Assembly (NCBI RefSeq): GCF_001570425.1
Contig: NZ_BCSX01000039.1
Coordinates: 62,001 to 126,000 of the forward strand
Direction: 5' to 3'
Source of the DNA: Mycolicibacterium brisbanense
GTDB lineage: Bacteria; Actinomycetota; Actinomycetes; Mycobacteriales; Mycobacteriaceae
Length of the DNA: 64,000 bases
The translations under genes and the position numbers were made by a program. Within the stretch, counting starts at the first letter, position 1; every line of letters begins with the position of its first letter. Shown piece by piece: positions 35,025 to 43,669 of the stretch. The notes below the pieces were generated by a model. The model was not told the DNA's origin, made no database searches, and saw only the letters and a list, made by a program, of their open reading frames with translations.

Positions 35025-36526
35025 GGAAGCTCGAACCCGGTGAACGACCCTGTGTTTCGGAGGCACACCGTTTTACCTACGTACATTTCCGCGCCCATCG
35101 CCTCGGCGATCTGCGGATCGTCGCTGCGTGCGACGACTCTTTGCCCGTCGGACAGGTGCGCGATGATCGGAGTCCATCGAGGTTGGCCGTCTCGGTCGTA
35201 GACGACGGTGTATCCGTCGACTGTCGCGCAACCGGTCGCCTCGTCGGCGCCTGCGACGGCCAGCCGCGATGAATCGATTTGAGCTTGTTCGACCGCCGTG
35301 TCGAGCAGTCGCCACCCGGCTGGTGGCGGGGTGGCCGACCACACACCGACCGAATGCTTCGTCGAATACCACCCGAGGCCGGTGACGAGTCCGGCATCGG
35401 TTGGGTCGCGTCGGCACCGTCGGACCATCTCCACGATCGAGTGGCTGACGTAATTGTTTCCGGGACCGCCGTGATAAGGCAGGCCTCCGGTTACTGTGAG
35501 GCCTCTGTCGTCGAGGGGGTCCAAGTCGAGAGCCTCGGCAGCCATCTCAATTGCCGACGGGAAGCAGGAGTAGAGGTCGAACCACCGGATGTCGTCGGTG
35601 GTCAACCGGCCCGCATCGAGAGCCTTCCGTGCCGCTACCTCGATACCCGATGAGCGGCTGAGGTCCGGCCGTTCCACGGGGAAGTACACGTCGTTGCAAG
35701 TCGCTGCTGACCAGGGAAAGACCCAACGATCGCGCGCGACGCCTAATTCGTCCGCCACCTCGGCCGCCATGAGAATGAAGGCGGCAGCCATGTCGACGGA
35801 CATGATGCTGTTGAGCAGCTTGGGATAGGGCAAGCAGACCATGCGGTTTTCCGCGGTGACTTCGCTGAGTTCGGTGGCACTTCGTGCGCGTGGGAACCAG
35901 GCCTGTTCCGGATGGCGTGCCGCCTCGGCTGTGAACGGGGCCATCAGCGTGCCCAGCCACTCCCGTTGAGCATCGAAGTCGCGGCCGTGGCGCGCGGCGA
36001 TCGCGGACTCGAAGATGGGATACACCTCGTGCGGCCAACTCAGACCCACCGACAATTCGGCTTGACTCAGCCCGGGGCGGGCGTCGCCCAGGGATTCGTC
36101 GTCGGAGCGGGGTGGGGGCGGCGAGTCGAGAAGTGCCCCGCCCTGAAGCTTGCGTGCGGAATGCCCGCTCTCCGCCCCGACGACCAGGACGACATCTGCA
36201 CGGCCTTCGCCTATTTCGCCACCCAACACTTCGACGAGATACTGCGGGGTGTTTCCGCCGACGGGACAGCTGATGCGGCGGGCGGGACTGATGTGCATCG
36301 CTTCGGCGATCCTGCTGGCGGGATTGTCGCGCGGTATGACCAGGATGCCCGGAGTCGCGACGGTGTCGATGCGCCGCTCGACCGGGCGACTTGCGTCTTT
36401 GACCGCGCGGCGTGCGGCTTCTACCGCCAAGTCGATCGGGTCCACGAAGTCGTTCCCGCGATGGGTAACTTCGCCCACGCCGACGACAACCGGGGTACGC
36501 GCTTCTACCAACATCGGCATCGGCAT
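35021..36526 (-). CDS. thiolase-like protein with C-terminal OB-like domain (TLP1 type)
   Basis: The product has 501 residues, about 100 longer than a simple thiolase. The thiolase core includes ISCPVGGNTPQYLVEVLGGEI, which holds a cysteine near residue 87. The last 75 residues (from about ATGCATVDGY to the end, with VYDRDGQPRW and GKTVCLRNTGSF) form a separate beta domain, as in mycobacterial thiolase-like protein type 1. TLP1 proteins lack some thiolase catalytic residues, so the activity is uncertain. Four ATGs occur near the start. The second thiolase in this window (43670-44836) instead has its OB domain as a separate gene. Confidence 0.82.
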   Translation of the reverse strand: MPMPMLVEARTPVVVGVGEVTHRGNDFVDPIDLAVEAARRAVKDASRPVERRIDTVATPGILVIPRDNPASRIAEAMHISPARRISCPVGGNTPQYLVEVLGGEIGEGRADVVLVVGAESGHSARKLQGGALLDSPPPPRSDDESLGDARPGLSQAELSVGLSWPHEVYPIFESAIAARHGRDFDAQREWLGTLMAPFTAEAARHPEQAWFPRARSATELSEVTAENRMVCLPYPKLLNSIMSVDMAAAFILMAAEVADELGVARDRWVFPWSAATCNDVYFPVERPDLSRSSGIEVAARKALDAGRLTTDDIRWFDLYSCFPSAIEMAAEALDLDPLDDRGLTVTGGLPYHGGPGNNYVSHSIVEMVRRCRRDPTDAGLVTGLGWYSTKHSVGVWSATPPPAGWRLLDTAVEQAQIDSSRLAVAGADEATGCATVDGYTVVYDRDGQPRWTPIIAHLSDGQRVVARSDDPQIAEAMGAEMYVGKTVCLRNTGSFTGFELP

Positions 36527-36622
36527 CCGCTCAGGGCCACGGGGCTGACTTGAGACATAACTGCGATGGTGTCATGTGCGTGGGCAAGTCACAATGGTGT
36601 GCGCTCGCGGCATACTGGCTGT

Positions 36623-37252
36623 GTGTCGACGAGGTTGTTGAGATGGGGCGCCGCCGCGCCGACAGATCGTGGGTCCGCTCGCGACCGGTTGCTCGATGCT
36701 GCCGAGCGGTGCCTCGAGAGTTGCGGTGTGGTGGGCACGACCATGGAGGACATCGGCAGAACAGCGGGTGTGTCCAGGGCAACGGTGTATCGCTACTTCC
36801 CCAGTCGGGAGGCGGTGATGTCGGGTGTCATCATTCGCGCCGCCGAGCGCTATCTCGACCGCATCAGCCCGCGGATCGCGGCGCACGCCGACCTGGGCTC
36901 CGCGCTCGTCGATTTCGTGGAATACACGGTTGAGGCCGCGCGCCGCGAAGAGATCATCGGATTGTTGTTCGGCAGCGACGAGGAACTCGCCGGCGTGGGT
37001 CTCGCGGCGGGGACCTCGACGTCCCTCTTCGAAATCGTCACCGAATTTCTGCGTCCCATCTTCACCAGACACTGGAGTTGCGTGGAACCGGGCGTCTCCG
37101 TCGACGACGCCGCCGAGTGGGTTGTCCGCACGATATTGAGCCTGCTGACTGTTCGAGGGCCGCGGGAGCGCAGTCGTGACGGACTCCGGGCGTTTCTGTC
37201 GAGGTTTCTCCTTCCGGCGATCCTGGCGGGTGACCACGCTCGACCGATGTGA
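36623..37252 (+). CDS. TetR-family regulator
   Basis: The product has 209 residues from the GTG at 36623. That start is supported by a CATACT -10 element at 36611-36616, six bases ahead, which fits a leaderless mRNA; the frame is open upstream to 36566 but without a ribosome site. The helix-turn-helix region contains TTMEDIGRTAGVSRATVYRYFPSREA. It is divergent from the thiolase/dehydrogenase/CMD operon and co-directional with a thioesterase gene 45 bp on. No palindromic operator was seen in the 96-bp gap to the thiolase start. Confidence 0.85.
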   Translation: MSTRLLRWGAAAPTDRGSARDRLLDAAERCLESCGVVGTTMEDIGRTAGVSRATVYRYFPSREAVMSGVIIRAAERYLDRISPRIAAHADLGSALVDFVEYTVEAARREEIIGLLFGSDEELAGVGLAAGTSTSLFEIVTEFLRPIFTRHWSCVEPGVSVDDAAEWVVRTILSLLTVRGPRERSRDGLRAFLSRFLLPAILAGDHARPM

Positions 37253-37297
37253 CATCTATGGCGTAATGTCTCGACGGCAGATGAGGTAGGAGGGCCT

Positions 37298-37735
37298 GTG
37301 CAATTCACCACGTTCAACGAACAGGTCGCTGAGCAACTAAAGAGCGCAGCAGAAACCACGGGCGGGTTGGCCGGTTACCTCGGCTTCCGTCACACCGAAT
37401 TCACTGCGGGACGGCTCGTCGCGGAGATGGACGCACGCGACGACCTGAAGACGCCTTTCGGGAACCTGCATGGGGGCTGCTTATCGGCCATGGTCGACCA
37501 CTGCCTCGGAGTGGTGTTTTATCCCGTGATTCCACTGGGATCTTGGGTCGCGACAACGGAGTTCAAACTGAATCTGCTTCGTCCGGTCTCTAGCGGCACC
37601 TGTGTAGCCACAGCCGAGATCATCTCGCTGGGCAGAACCAGCGGTGTGGCGCGTATCGACATCTGCAACGACGGCAGAGCGGTGTGTGCGGCCCAGGGAA
37701 CCGTCACCGTCGTCGCACCGAAGACGAGCTCCTGA
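37298..37735 (+). CDS. PaaI-type hotdog acyl-CoA thioesterase
   Basis: The product has 145 residues from a GTG behind AGGAGG. The hotdog signature GNLHGGCLSAMVDHC lies at about 50-64, the PaaI-type active-site region, followed by strands with TTEFKLNLLRPV. It hydrolyses acyl- or aryl-CoA to recycle CoA. Its TGA overlaps the ATG of the next hydrolase (TGATG), so the two are translationally coupled. Confidence 0.88.
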   Translation: MQFTTFNEQVAEQLKSAAETTGGLAGYLGFRHTEFTAGRLVAEMDARDDLKTPFGNLHGGCLSAMVDHCLGVVFYPVIPLGSWVATTEFKLNLLRPVSSGTCVATAEIISLGRTSGVARIDICNDGRAVCAAQGTVTVVAPKTSS

Positions 37736-38646
37736 TGTCGGCAAAGAGAACAGGCGATTCGTCGGCTCCTGTGGTCGAGCGCGTGCCCACGGCGGACGGG
37801 CTGACGCTGGCGGTCGACCTCTACCGCTGTGATGCGCCGCGGGCGGTCGTGTTGCTCCTTCACGGCGGAGGTCAAAGCCGACACGCCTGGGACGTCACCG
37901 CCCAACGCCTGCACCAGCGGGGCTACACGGTGGCCGCGTACGACACCAGGGGACACGGGGACAGCGACTGGGACCCCGACGGACGCTACGACGGGGACCG
38001 GCTTGGATCCGACCTATTGGCCGTGCGCTCATACGCCGATTCCGGCCGCCCCGTCGCCGCGATCGGCGCCTCTCTGGGCGGCTTGACCATTCTCGGAACA
38101 CACTTGCTCGCCCCGCCGGACCTATGGCAGGCCGTCGTCCTGGTTGACGTCACTCCGCGAATGGAGATGGAAGGCGCCCGACGAGTCGTAGCGTTCATGT
38201 CGGCACACCCCGAAGGTTTCGACAGCCTAGAGTCGGCCGCTGACGTGATCGCCGCCTACAACCCGCACCGCCCTCGCCCCGAAAACCTCGACGGCCTCCG
38301 AAAAGTCCTCGCCCGTCGCGAAGACGGTCGCTGGGCCTGGCGATGGGATCCAGCTTTCGTGACGTCGAATTTCCAGTTCCTGCAGGGTGATCCAGACGAA
38401 GGCGCTAAAGACTTCGACATGATGAGCGCGTTCCTTCTTGATGGTGCGAGGCAGGTGTCCGCGCCAACGCTGCTGGTCCGGGGCCTACTATCTGACATGG
38501 TCTCCGAAGAGACAGTAAAGCATTTCCTGACCGTCGTTCCGCACGCGCAAACCGTTGACGTATCGGGCGCGGGACACATGATTGCCGGCGACAACAACGA
38601 CGCATTCTCGACGGCGGTCGTCGAATTCCTCGACAGGACCACATGA
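37735..38646 (+). CDS. alpha/beta hydrolase
   Basis: The product has 303 residues. The oxyanion segment is LLHGGGQSRHAWD, the nucleophile elbow GASLGG, the acid probably Asp in GLLSDMV and the base the His of GAGHMI near the C-terminus. DTRGHGDSDWDPDGRY is typical of epoxide-hydrolase-like or ester hydrolases in mycobacteria. It starts inside the stop of the thioesterase gene. A TetR gene follows 51 bp later. Confidence 0.87.
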   Translation: MSAKRTGDSSAPVVERVPTADGLTLAVDLYRCDAPRAVVLLLHGGGQSRHAWDVTAQRLHQRGYTVAAYDTRGHGDSDWDPDGRYDGDRLGSDLLAVRSYADSGRPVAAIGASLGGLTILGTHLLAPPDLWQAVVLVDVTPRMEMEGARRVVAFMSAHPEGFDSLESAADVIAAYNPHRPRPENLDGLRKVLARREDGRWAWRWDPAFVTSNFQFLQGDPDEGAKDFDMMSAFLLDGARQVSAPTLLVRGLLSDMVSEETVKHFLTVVPHAQTVDVSGAGHMIAGDNNDAFSTAVVEFLDRTT

Positions 38647-38697
38647 ACCCTGCTGTCGGTTGACTGCCCATGTAGGGCTGGCGCCTATCCTGCTCCT

Positions 38698-39318
38698 ATG
38701 CCAACTGAACCAGCGCGGGTGTCTTTCCGCCGGCATGTGCGCGAAAAGGTTTTGAGGGCGACACGAGAACTCGCCATCGAGAAGGGCTGGGATCAGGTCC
38801 GGATGAGCGAGGTTGCCGAATCGGTCGGCGTCTCCCGCCCGACGTTGTACAAAGAGTTCGGCGACAAACAGGGGCTCGGCGACGCGCTTGTGGTGTCGGA
38901 GGGCCAGCGCTTTATGGAAGGCATTCTTGCCGTCCTTGCCGAACACGTGGGCGACGTGCGGGGCGGCATCACCGCAGCGGTGCAATTCACCCTCTGTGAA
39001 GCAGAAGACAGCCCGCTCCTCAAGGCAGTTCTGACGTCCAACCCTTCGGGGAATGATCGCGGTGGCTCGTCGTCTACTGGAGTCCTACCTCTTCTGCCGA
39101 CGTCGGCTTCCCTGCTTCAGCTCTGCTCCGCGGCTCTGATCACGTGGTTTAACGACCACTTCGACGATCTCGATCCCGAAGACGTTGAGGAGGTCGCAGA
39201 TGTTCTGGTGCGACTGACAGTGAGTCATGTTGTACTCCCAGCCGCGGACATCGCCACCACCGGTGAGCGGATCTCCCGCGTAGCACTCAGGTACCTGGGA
39301 GTTGTCCACAGTTTGTAA
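38698..39318 (+). CDS. TetR-family regulator
   Basis: The product has 206 residues with the helix-turn-helix RMSEVAESVGVSRPTLYKEFGDKQGL. A TATCCT -10 sequence at 38686-38691 ends six bases before the ATG, suggesting a leaderless mRNA. The ligand domain is typical of mycobacterial TetRs with an N-terminal region of about 18 residues. The neighbouring alkane hydroxylase operon converges on it and ends 16 bp away; whether it controls that operon, or the thioesterase/hydrolase pair before it, is unclear. Confidence 0.85.
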   Translation: MPTEPARVSFRRHVREKVLRATRELAIEKGWDQVRMSEVAESVGVSRPTLYKEFGDKQGLGDALVVSEGQRFMEGILAVLAEHVGDVRGGITAAVQFTLCEAEDSPLLKAVLTSNPSGNDRGGSSSTGVLPLLPTSASLLQLCSAALITWFNDHFDDLDPEDVEEVADVLVRLTVSHVVLPAADIATTGERISRVALRYLGVVHSL

Positions 39319-39334
39319 CTAGCAAGCTCTCGTG

Positions 39335-40534
39335 TCAGATCGAGCCGGCGAGGAGCTCTGAGCGGTCAACTCGGAGCTGCTGGCTGATGGCCCGCTTACT
39401 GAACATGAAATCGCGAGGACGGTTGACGCAGTCGGCGGCGATGAGTTCACGATCGCGGAAGTAGAAGCAGCTGAAGTCACGGTCACGCGACGGGTCGCCG
39501 CTGAAGACCACTTCGTCGTATCCGGTGTTGAGACCGGCGATCTGGAGTTTGAGATCGTACTGGTCGGACCAGAACCACGGAAGCGCAGCGATTGCGCTGT
39601 GTTTTCCGCAGATTGTCGCCGCAGCGATCTTGGCCTGCTCGCCGGCGCTCGATACGGATTCCAAACGAATACGCGAGCCGTATCGAGCCATGGTGTGGCT
39701 GGTGCAGTCGCCGGCGGCCACGATGTCGGGGTCGCTGGTGCGGGCCTGGTCGTCGATCACGATGCCGTTGTCGACGGATAATCCTGCGGCCGAGGCGAGC
39801 TCGGTGTTCGGCACCACACCGACGCCGACGATGACCAAGTCGGCGGGGATCGGTTCGCCGCCTGCCAGCACGACCTCCTGCACTCTGCCGTTGCCGGAGA
39901 AGGCTTCGACGAGAGCGTGTGTTCGGATCTCCACTCCCTCGCCGTTGTGGATTCGGGTGTAAAACGCGGAAACCTCCGGCGCGGTGACCCGTTCGAGTAC
40001 ACGCTCGGTTGCCTCGAGGACGGTGACGTTCATGCCGAGCGAACACAGCGAGGCCGCCGTTTCCAACCCGATGTAACCGCCGCCCACGATCACAACCCTC
40101 CGACCCGGTGTAGCGGCGGCACGGATCAACTCGACGTCTGCAGCGGTACGCAGGTAGTGAATTCCGGGAAGATCCACCCCTGGTGTGGGGAGTCGTCTGG
40201 CCCTTGCGCCGGTGCACAACGCGAGCTTGGTGTACGTCAGCGTGTCGCCGGTGCTCAGAGACACACGCTTGGCACTCCGGTGGATCGCCTCCACGGTCGC
40301 ATTCAAGAGTCGAATGTGCTGCTTTTCGTAGAAATCAGCGCCGCGAATCAGGAGGTCGTCGAGGCCGTTCTTGCCGGCCAGGTATCCCTTCGACAACGGA
40401 GGCCGGTGGTAGGGCAGTCCCCCCTCGTCGCCGATGAGCACGACCTCCCCAGACCACCCCTCCCTTCGAAGATTAGCTGCCAACTGCGCGCCGGCGTGGC
40501 TCGCGCCGACGATCACCGCTCGTTCGGGAGTCAC
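39335..40534 (-). CDS. ferredoxin reductase for the CYP153 system
   Basis: The product has 399 residues from a GTG at 40534 that overlaps the P450 stop. The FAD-binding motif GASHAGAQLA, the block YHRPPLSKGYL, the NADH-binding GGGYIGLETA and the C-terminal FAD segment AAGDCTSH are all present. This is a putidaredoxin-reductase-type flavoprotein, passing electrons from NADH to a [2Fe-2S] ferredoxin. It is the last gene of the ferredoxin-P450-reductase operon. Confidence 0.92.
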   Translation of the reverse strand: MTPERAVIVGASHAGAQLAANLRREGWSGEVVLIGDEGGLPYHRPPLSKGYLAGKNGLDDLLIRGADFYEKQHIRLLNATVEAIHRSAKRVSLSTGDTLTYTKLALCTGARARRLPTPGVDLPGIHYLRTAADVELIRAAATPGRRVVIVGGGYIGLETAASLCSLGMNVTVLEATERVLERVTAPEVSAFYTRIHNGEGVEIRTHALVEAFSGNGRVQEVVLAGGEPIPADLVIVGVGVVPNTELASAAGLSVDNGIVIDDQARTSDPDIVAAGDCTSHTMARYGSRIRLESVSSAGEQAKIAAATICGKHSAIAALPWFWSDQYDLKLQIAGLNTGYDEVVFSGDPSRDRDFSCFYFRDRELIAADCVNRPRDFMFSKRAISQQLRVDRSELLAGSI

Positions 40535-41919
40535 GCACTTGGCCTGGGAGTGAGGCGAACCATCAGCTTGCTGATACCCCTGACGAAATTCGATTGCACA
40601 TACTCGGGTTCGCCGACCACCTCGATGTTCTCAAAGCGAGGGAGCAATTCCTCCCACAGGATTCGAAGCTGCAACTCAGCAAGTCGGTTTCCCATGCACC
40701 TGTGCACGCCGAACCCGAACGAGATGTGATTGCGGGCGTTGCTCCTATCGATGATCAACTCATCGGCCCGCTCGAAGACACGCTCATCGCGGTTACCAGA
40801 GGCGTACCACATCACGACCTTGTCGCCCTTGCGGATGAATTGCCCGTTCAACATGATGTCTTTTTTCGCGACTCGGCGCATGTACGCCAACGGGGTCTGC
40901 CAGCGAATGATCTCGGATACCATGTTGGGAATCAGGTCAGGGTTCGCCTTCAACTTCTCGAACTGATCGGGGAACTGGTTCAAGGCGAGAACCCCTCCGC
41001 TCATCGAGTTGCGAGTCGTGTCGTTTCCCCCGACGATCAGCAGTACCAAATTGCCGAGGAATTCCATCGGGCGGTCGATGAGATCCTTAGTGTCCTCGTT
41101 GGCCTGCAGCATCGTGATCAGATCGAAGCCCGGTCGCTCCCCGTTGGCGGTACGGGCCCACTTGTCATGCCAGAGAGCGCTGAGACCCTTCGCCATGTCG
41201 ACCATGCCACGAAACACTCTGTCGTTGTCGGAAGGACCACCATTGGCTTGCTCCATGGAGGTGGCGAGGTCCGACCATTCCACGAGCTTGTGCCGCTGCT
41301 CGTACGGGAAGTCCAGCAGGGTCGCGAGCATGCGCGCTGTCAGTTCGATGGAGACGTGGTGCACCCAATTGAACGGCTGATCCACCGGTAGATCGTCCAG
41401 CACTTCCTGGACACGCGAGCGGATCAGCCCCTCCATCTCGCGCAGGTTCTTCGGCGCGACAACCCCTTGGACGGAAGCGCGCTGCAAGTCGTGTTGTGGC
41501 GGATCCATCGCGATGAACATGGCGATGTCCATGAAGCGGGGCGGTCTCCCGATGATGATGAACGGCTCTGCGGAGAAAGCCTCGTGGTTCTTGTCGACGG
41601 CGATGATGTCCGCGTGGCGGGTCACCGACCAGAACGGGCCGAACGCACTGTGAGCCTGGTAGTGCACCGGCGCCTCGTTGCGCACGCGTTCGAAGTAGGA
41701 CTTCCAGCGGCCTTGGCGGTAGAGGAACGGGTTGCTGAGATCGATGTCGGCGATATCAACGTCCTCGACCGGAGGAATGGGCGTCTCGGTGAAGATCTTC
41801 TTACCATTGGTTCCGGTTACCCACCGGCGTGTCTTGTCGTAGAGGTGTGCGCCGCGGATTTGCAGCTCCAGAGGCACGGCAGACTGGGCTTTGGCGGCCA
41901 CTGCCGCGGGAATACTCAT
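40531..41919 (-). CDS. cytochrome P450, CYP153-type alkane hydroxylase
   Basis: The product has 462 residues from the ATG at 41919 behind GGAGGAAAC; an ATG at 41940 is upstream of that site. CYP153 marks are MFIAMDPP-x-HD (135-144), the I-helix GGNDTTRNS (297-305), EIIRWQTPL and the haem loop FGFGVHRCMGN with Cys408. It hydroxylates the terminal carbon of medium-chain alkanes or fatty acids in relatives. Compared with mycobacterial CYP153A6 it has about 40 extra N-terminal residues (up to VEDVDIADIDLSNP). Ferredoxin and reductase genes flank it, completing the three-component system. Confidence 0.9.
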   Translation of the reverse strand: MSIPAAVAAKAQSAVPLELQIRGAHLYDKTRRWVTGTNGKKIFTETPIPPVEDVDIADIDLSNPFLYRQGRWKSYFERVRNEAPVHYQAHSAFGPFWSVTRHADIIAVDKNHEAFSAEPFIIIGRPPRFMDIAMFIAMDPPQHDLQRASVQGVVAPKNLREMEGLIRSRVQEVLDDLPVDQPFNWVHHVSIELTARMLATLLDFPYEQRHKLVEWSDLATSMEQANGGPSDNDRVFRGMVDMAKGLSALWHDKWARTANGERPGFDLITMLQANEDTKDLIDRPMEFLGNLVLLIVGGNDTTRNSMSGGVLALNQFPDQFEKLKANPDLIPNMVSEIIRWQTPLAYMRRVAKKDIMLNGQFIRKGDKVVMWYASGNRDERVFERADELIIDRSNARNHISFGFGVHRCMGNRLAELQLRILWEELLPRFENIEVVGEPEYVQSNFVRGISKLMVRLTPRPSA

Positions 41920-41949
41920 TATTGTTTCCTCCAAATCCATGACGTTGTT

Positions 41950-42270
41950 TCAGAGCTGGAACTCAGGTAGCTCGACCGTCAAGCCATCCCATGCCTCGGA
42001 GGCGGACATCTGGCAAGACAGCCTCGACGTCCGCTGACGCTCGGGGTTCATCGCGAGCATCTCCTCTTCGTTGGCGCCGCAGAGTCCCACCGTTGTCTCT
42101 TATACACCTGCGACGATCACGTGGCACGTTCCGCATGCGGCTTCCCCTCCACAATCGCCGTCGATGCCGGGCACCGCGTTGTTGACCGCAACCTGCATCA
42201 AGGACTGCCCTTCGGCCAAGGGGGCTTCGTACTTCTCGCCGTCGTGAGAGACGAAGGTGACGACTGCCAT
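41950..42270 (-). pseudogene. [2Fe-2S] ferredoxin for CYP153, in-frame stop
   Basis: The frame starts at the ATG at 42270 (behind GAGAG) and gives a plant/adrenodoxin-type ferredoxin: iron ligands Cys40, Cys46 and Cys49 in DCGGEAACGTCH. At codon 57 a TAA (42100-42102) interrupts the gene, yet the same frame then continues with NEEEMLAMNPE and SRLSCQM, which holds the fourth cysteine, and ends at 41950 with ELPEFQL. The stop lies inside a 14-base match to the Tn5/Nextera mosaic end. The truncated 56-residue protein could not hold a cluster. The break may be real or an assembly artefact. Confidence 0.85.
42094..42107. other. 14-base match to the Tn5/Nextera mosaic end
   Basis: TGTCTCTTATACAC on the plus strand equals bases 2-15 of the 19-bp mosaic end used in tagmentation libraries. 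The flanking bases do not match. The AT-rich motif is unusual for this region and creates the only stop codon in the ferredoxin frame. Confidence 0.7.
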
Positions 42271-42384
42271 GATTAACTCTCCTCAATTTGGAACTCCTCT
42301 ATTTAGCGTTGTCGCGCGTGACCAGCGTCGCTAGGCTCGCAGGAGTCAAAAAGTTGTGTTTTTAGCTCACGCGCAGGGAGGCAC

Positions 42385-43389
42385 GTGAAACTCGACGACT
42401 CGGGTATGCCAGCGCTGGCTTTCCTGCAGATGCTGGACAGTGAGGCGCTGGGGCATGACGCCAGCATTGCGCTCCGCAGCATCATGGTTCGCGAGCACGT
42501 TACCGAGTCGATGTTGGTGGGTCGCGACGCGCAGGTCCCCTTACGGTGGTTCAGGGAGATATATTCCGATTTCGATTGTGATCAGGGAACCCGTCTGGGT
42601 TTCGCGTTCGCTGAACACGCCAAACTGACGTCCTTTGGGGCACTCAGTGTTCCCTTGGTCAGCGCGGGCTCGGTAGCCGAGGTTGTCGAGTTGCTTGCTT
42701 ATCTGCCGGTGATCACCACAGCCCTCAGCCCGACGTTCCATTCGACGGAACGCGGCCTCACGATCGGGCTCACCGGTCGCACCGGTGACGCGGGCCTGAA
42801 CTGCCTGGCCGTCACCTACGGTGGGCTGGCGCTGTTGCGTCTGCTCGACATGCTCGCGGGTGCCGTACCGAATATTGAACTGCATTTAAGTCATTCAGCG
42901 CCGGAGTCGTGGGTTCTTCATGACGAAGTGTTGGCGGGTCGGATCTTCTTCGACGCCCCCAGCTCGTTCGTCCACGTTCCCGCGGCTTCGCTCGAGGAGG
43001 TCTGTCGATTCTCCGATCCTGTGGCGTACCGGATTGCCGTCACCGATTTGCAGCGAACTCTCGATCAACGACGTGACACGTCGGTCTCCGAAAAAGTAAG
43101 GGACCTGCTCGAAAAAGATCCCGGAAAAACGAACATCAGCCGGACGGCGGGCGAGCTTTCGATATCCCCGAGCACGTTGAAGCGGCGCCTCCGCGAAGAG
43201 GGGACCACCTTTCGCGAATTGCGTCAGTCGTTCTTGCGGGAGCGAGCAATTCTGCGACTTCTCGACAGATCGTTGTCTGTAAGCGAGATCGCGGCAGAAC
43301 TCGGGTACGCGGAGCTCACGAACTTCACACATGCCTTCAAACGGTGGACCGGTCGTTCACCGCGCCACTTCAGAAAAACGCGCGACTGA
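42385..43389 (+). CDS. AraC-family activator (VirS/OruR type)
   Basis: The product has 334 residues from a GTG behind GGGAGG. The N-terminal ligand domain (about 20-200) is of the Arabinose_bd type found in OruR/VirS; the C-terminal double helix-turn-helix spans about 235-334, with ISRTAGELSISPSTLKRRLREEGTTF and SVSEIAAELGYAELTNFTHAFKRWTG. It is divergent from the ferredoxin-CYP153 operon with 114 bp between start codons, the usual position of its activator. VirS controls the mymA operon in Mycobacterium tuberculosis, so an alkane- or lipid-responsive role fits. Confidence 0.88.
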   Translation: MKLDDSGMPALAFLQMLDSEALGHDASIALRSIMVREHVTESMLVGRDAQVPLRWFREIYSDFDCDQGTRLGFAFAEHAKLTSFGALSVPLVSAGSVAEVVELLAYLPVITTALSPTFHSTERGLTIGLTGRTGDAGLNCLAVTYGGLALLRLLDMLAGAVPNIELHLSHSAPESWVLHDEVLAGRIFFDAPSSFVHVPAASLEEVCRFSDPVAYRIAVTDLQRTLDQRRDTSVSEKVRDLLEKDPGKTNISRTAGELSISPSTLKRRLREEGTTFRELRQSFLRERAILRLLDRSLSVSEIAAELGYAELTNFTHAFKRWTGRSPRHFRKTRD

Positions 43390-43669
43390 GGGCTATAGAT
43401 CCGCCCCGGCGTGTGCCGGGCGACCATCGGAACCAGCGGGCTTCACGATCGGCCTCATCTGTCACCTGGACATCGTCGAGAAACGACACGATCGGCGCGG
43501 GTTTCGGTCATCGCAGCACCCTCTTGGGAAGAGGCGCAAGGACATTCCAGAGAATCCATACCGCGCTAGCGGCGGGTGCGGGCGGGGGTGACGCGGACCT
43601 CTAGGCACGCTATGCTAACCGTCGTTCACGTCGGGACCGGCGTTGGACGCGTGGTCGAGAGGAGTCCGG

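Noticed and set aside
43404..43422. CCCGGC-GTGT-GCCGGG hairpin after the AraC gene as a terminator
   Set aside because: The stem is short, has no T-run, and such GC pairs are frequent by chance in this DNA; the remaining 43390-43669 gap shows no gene.
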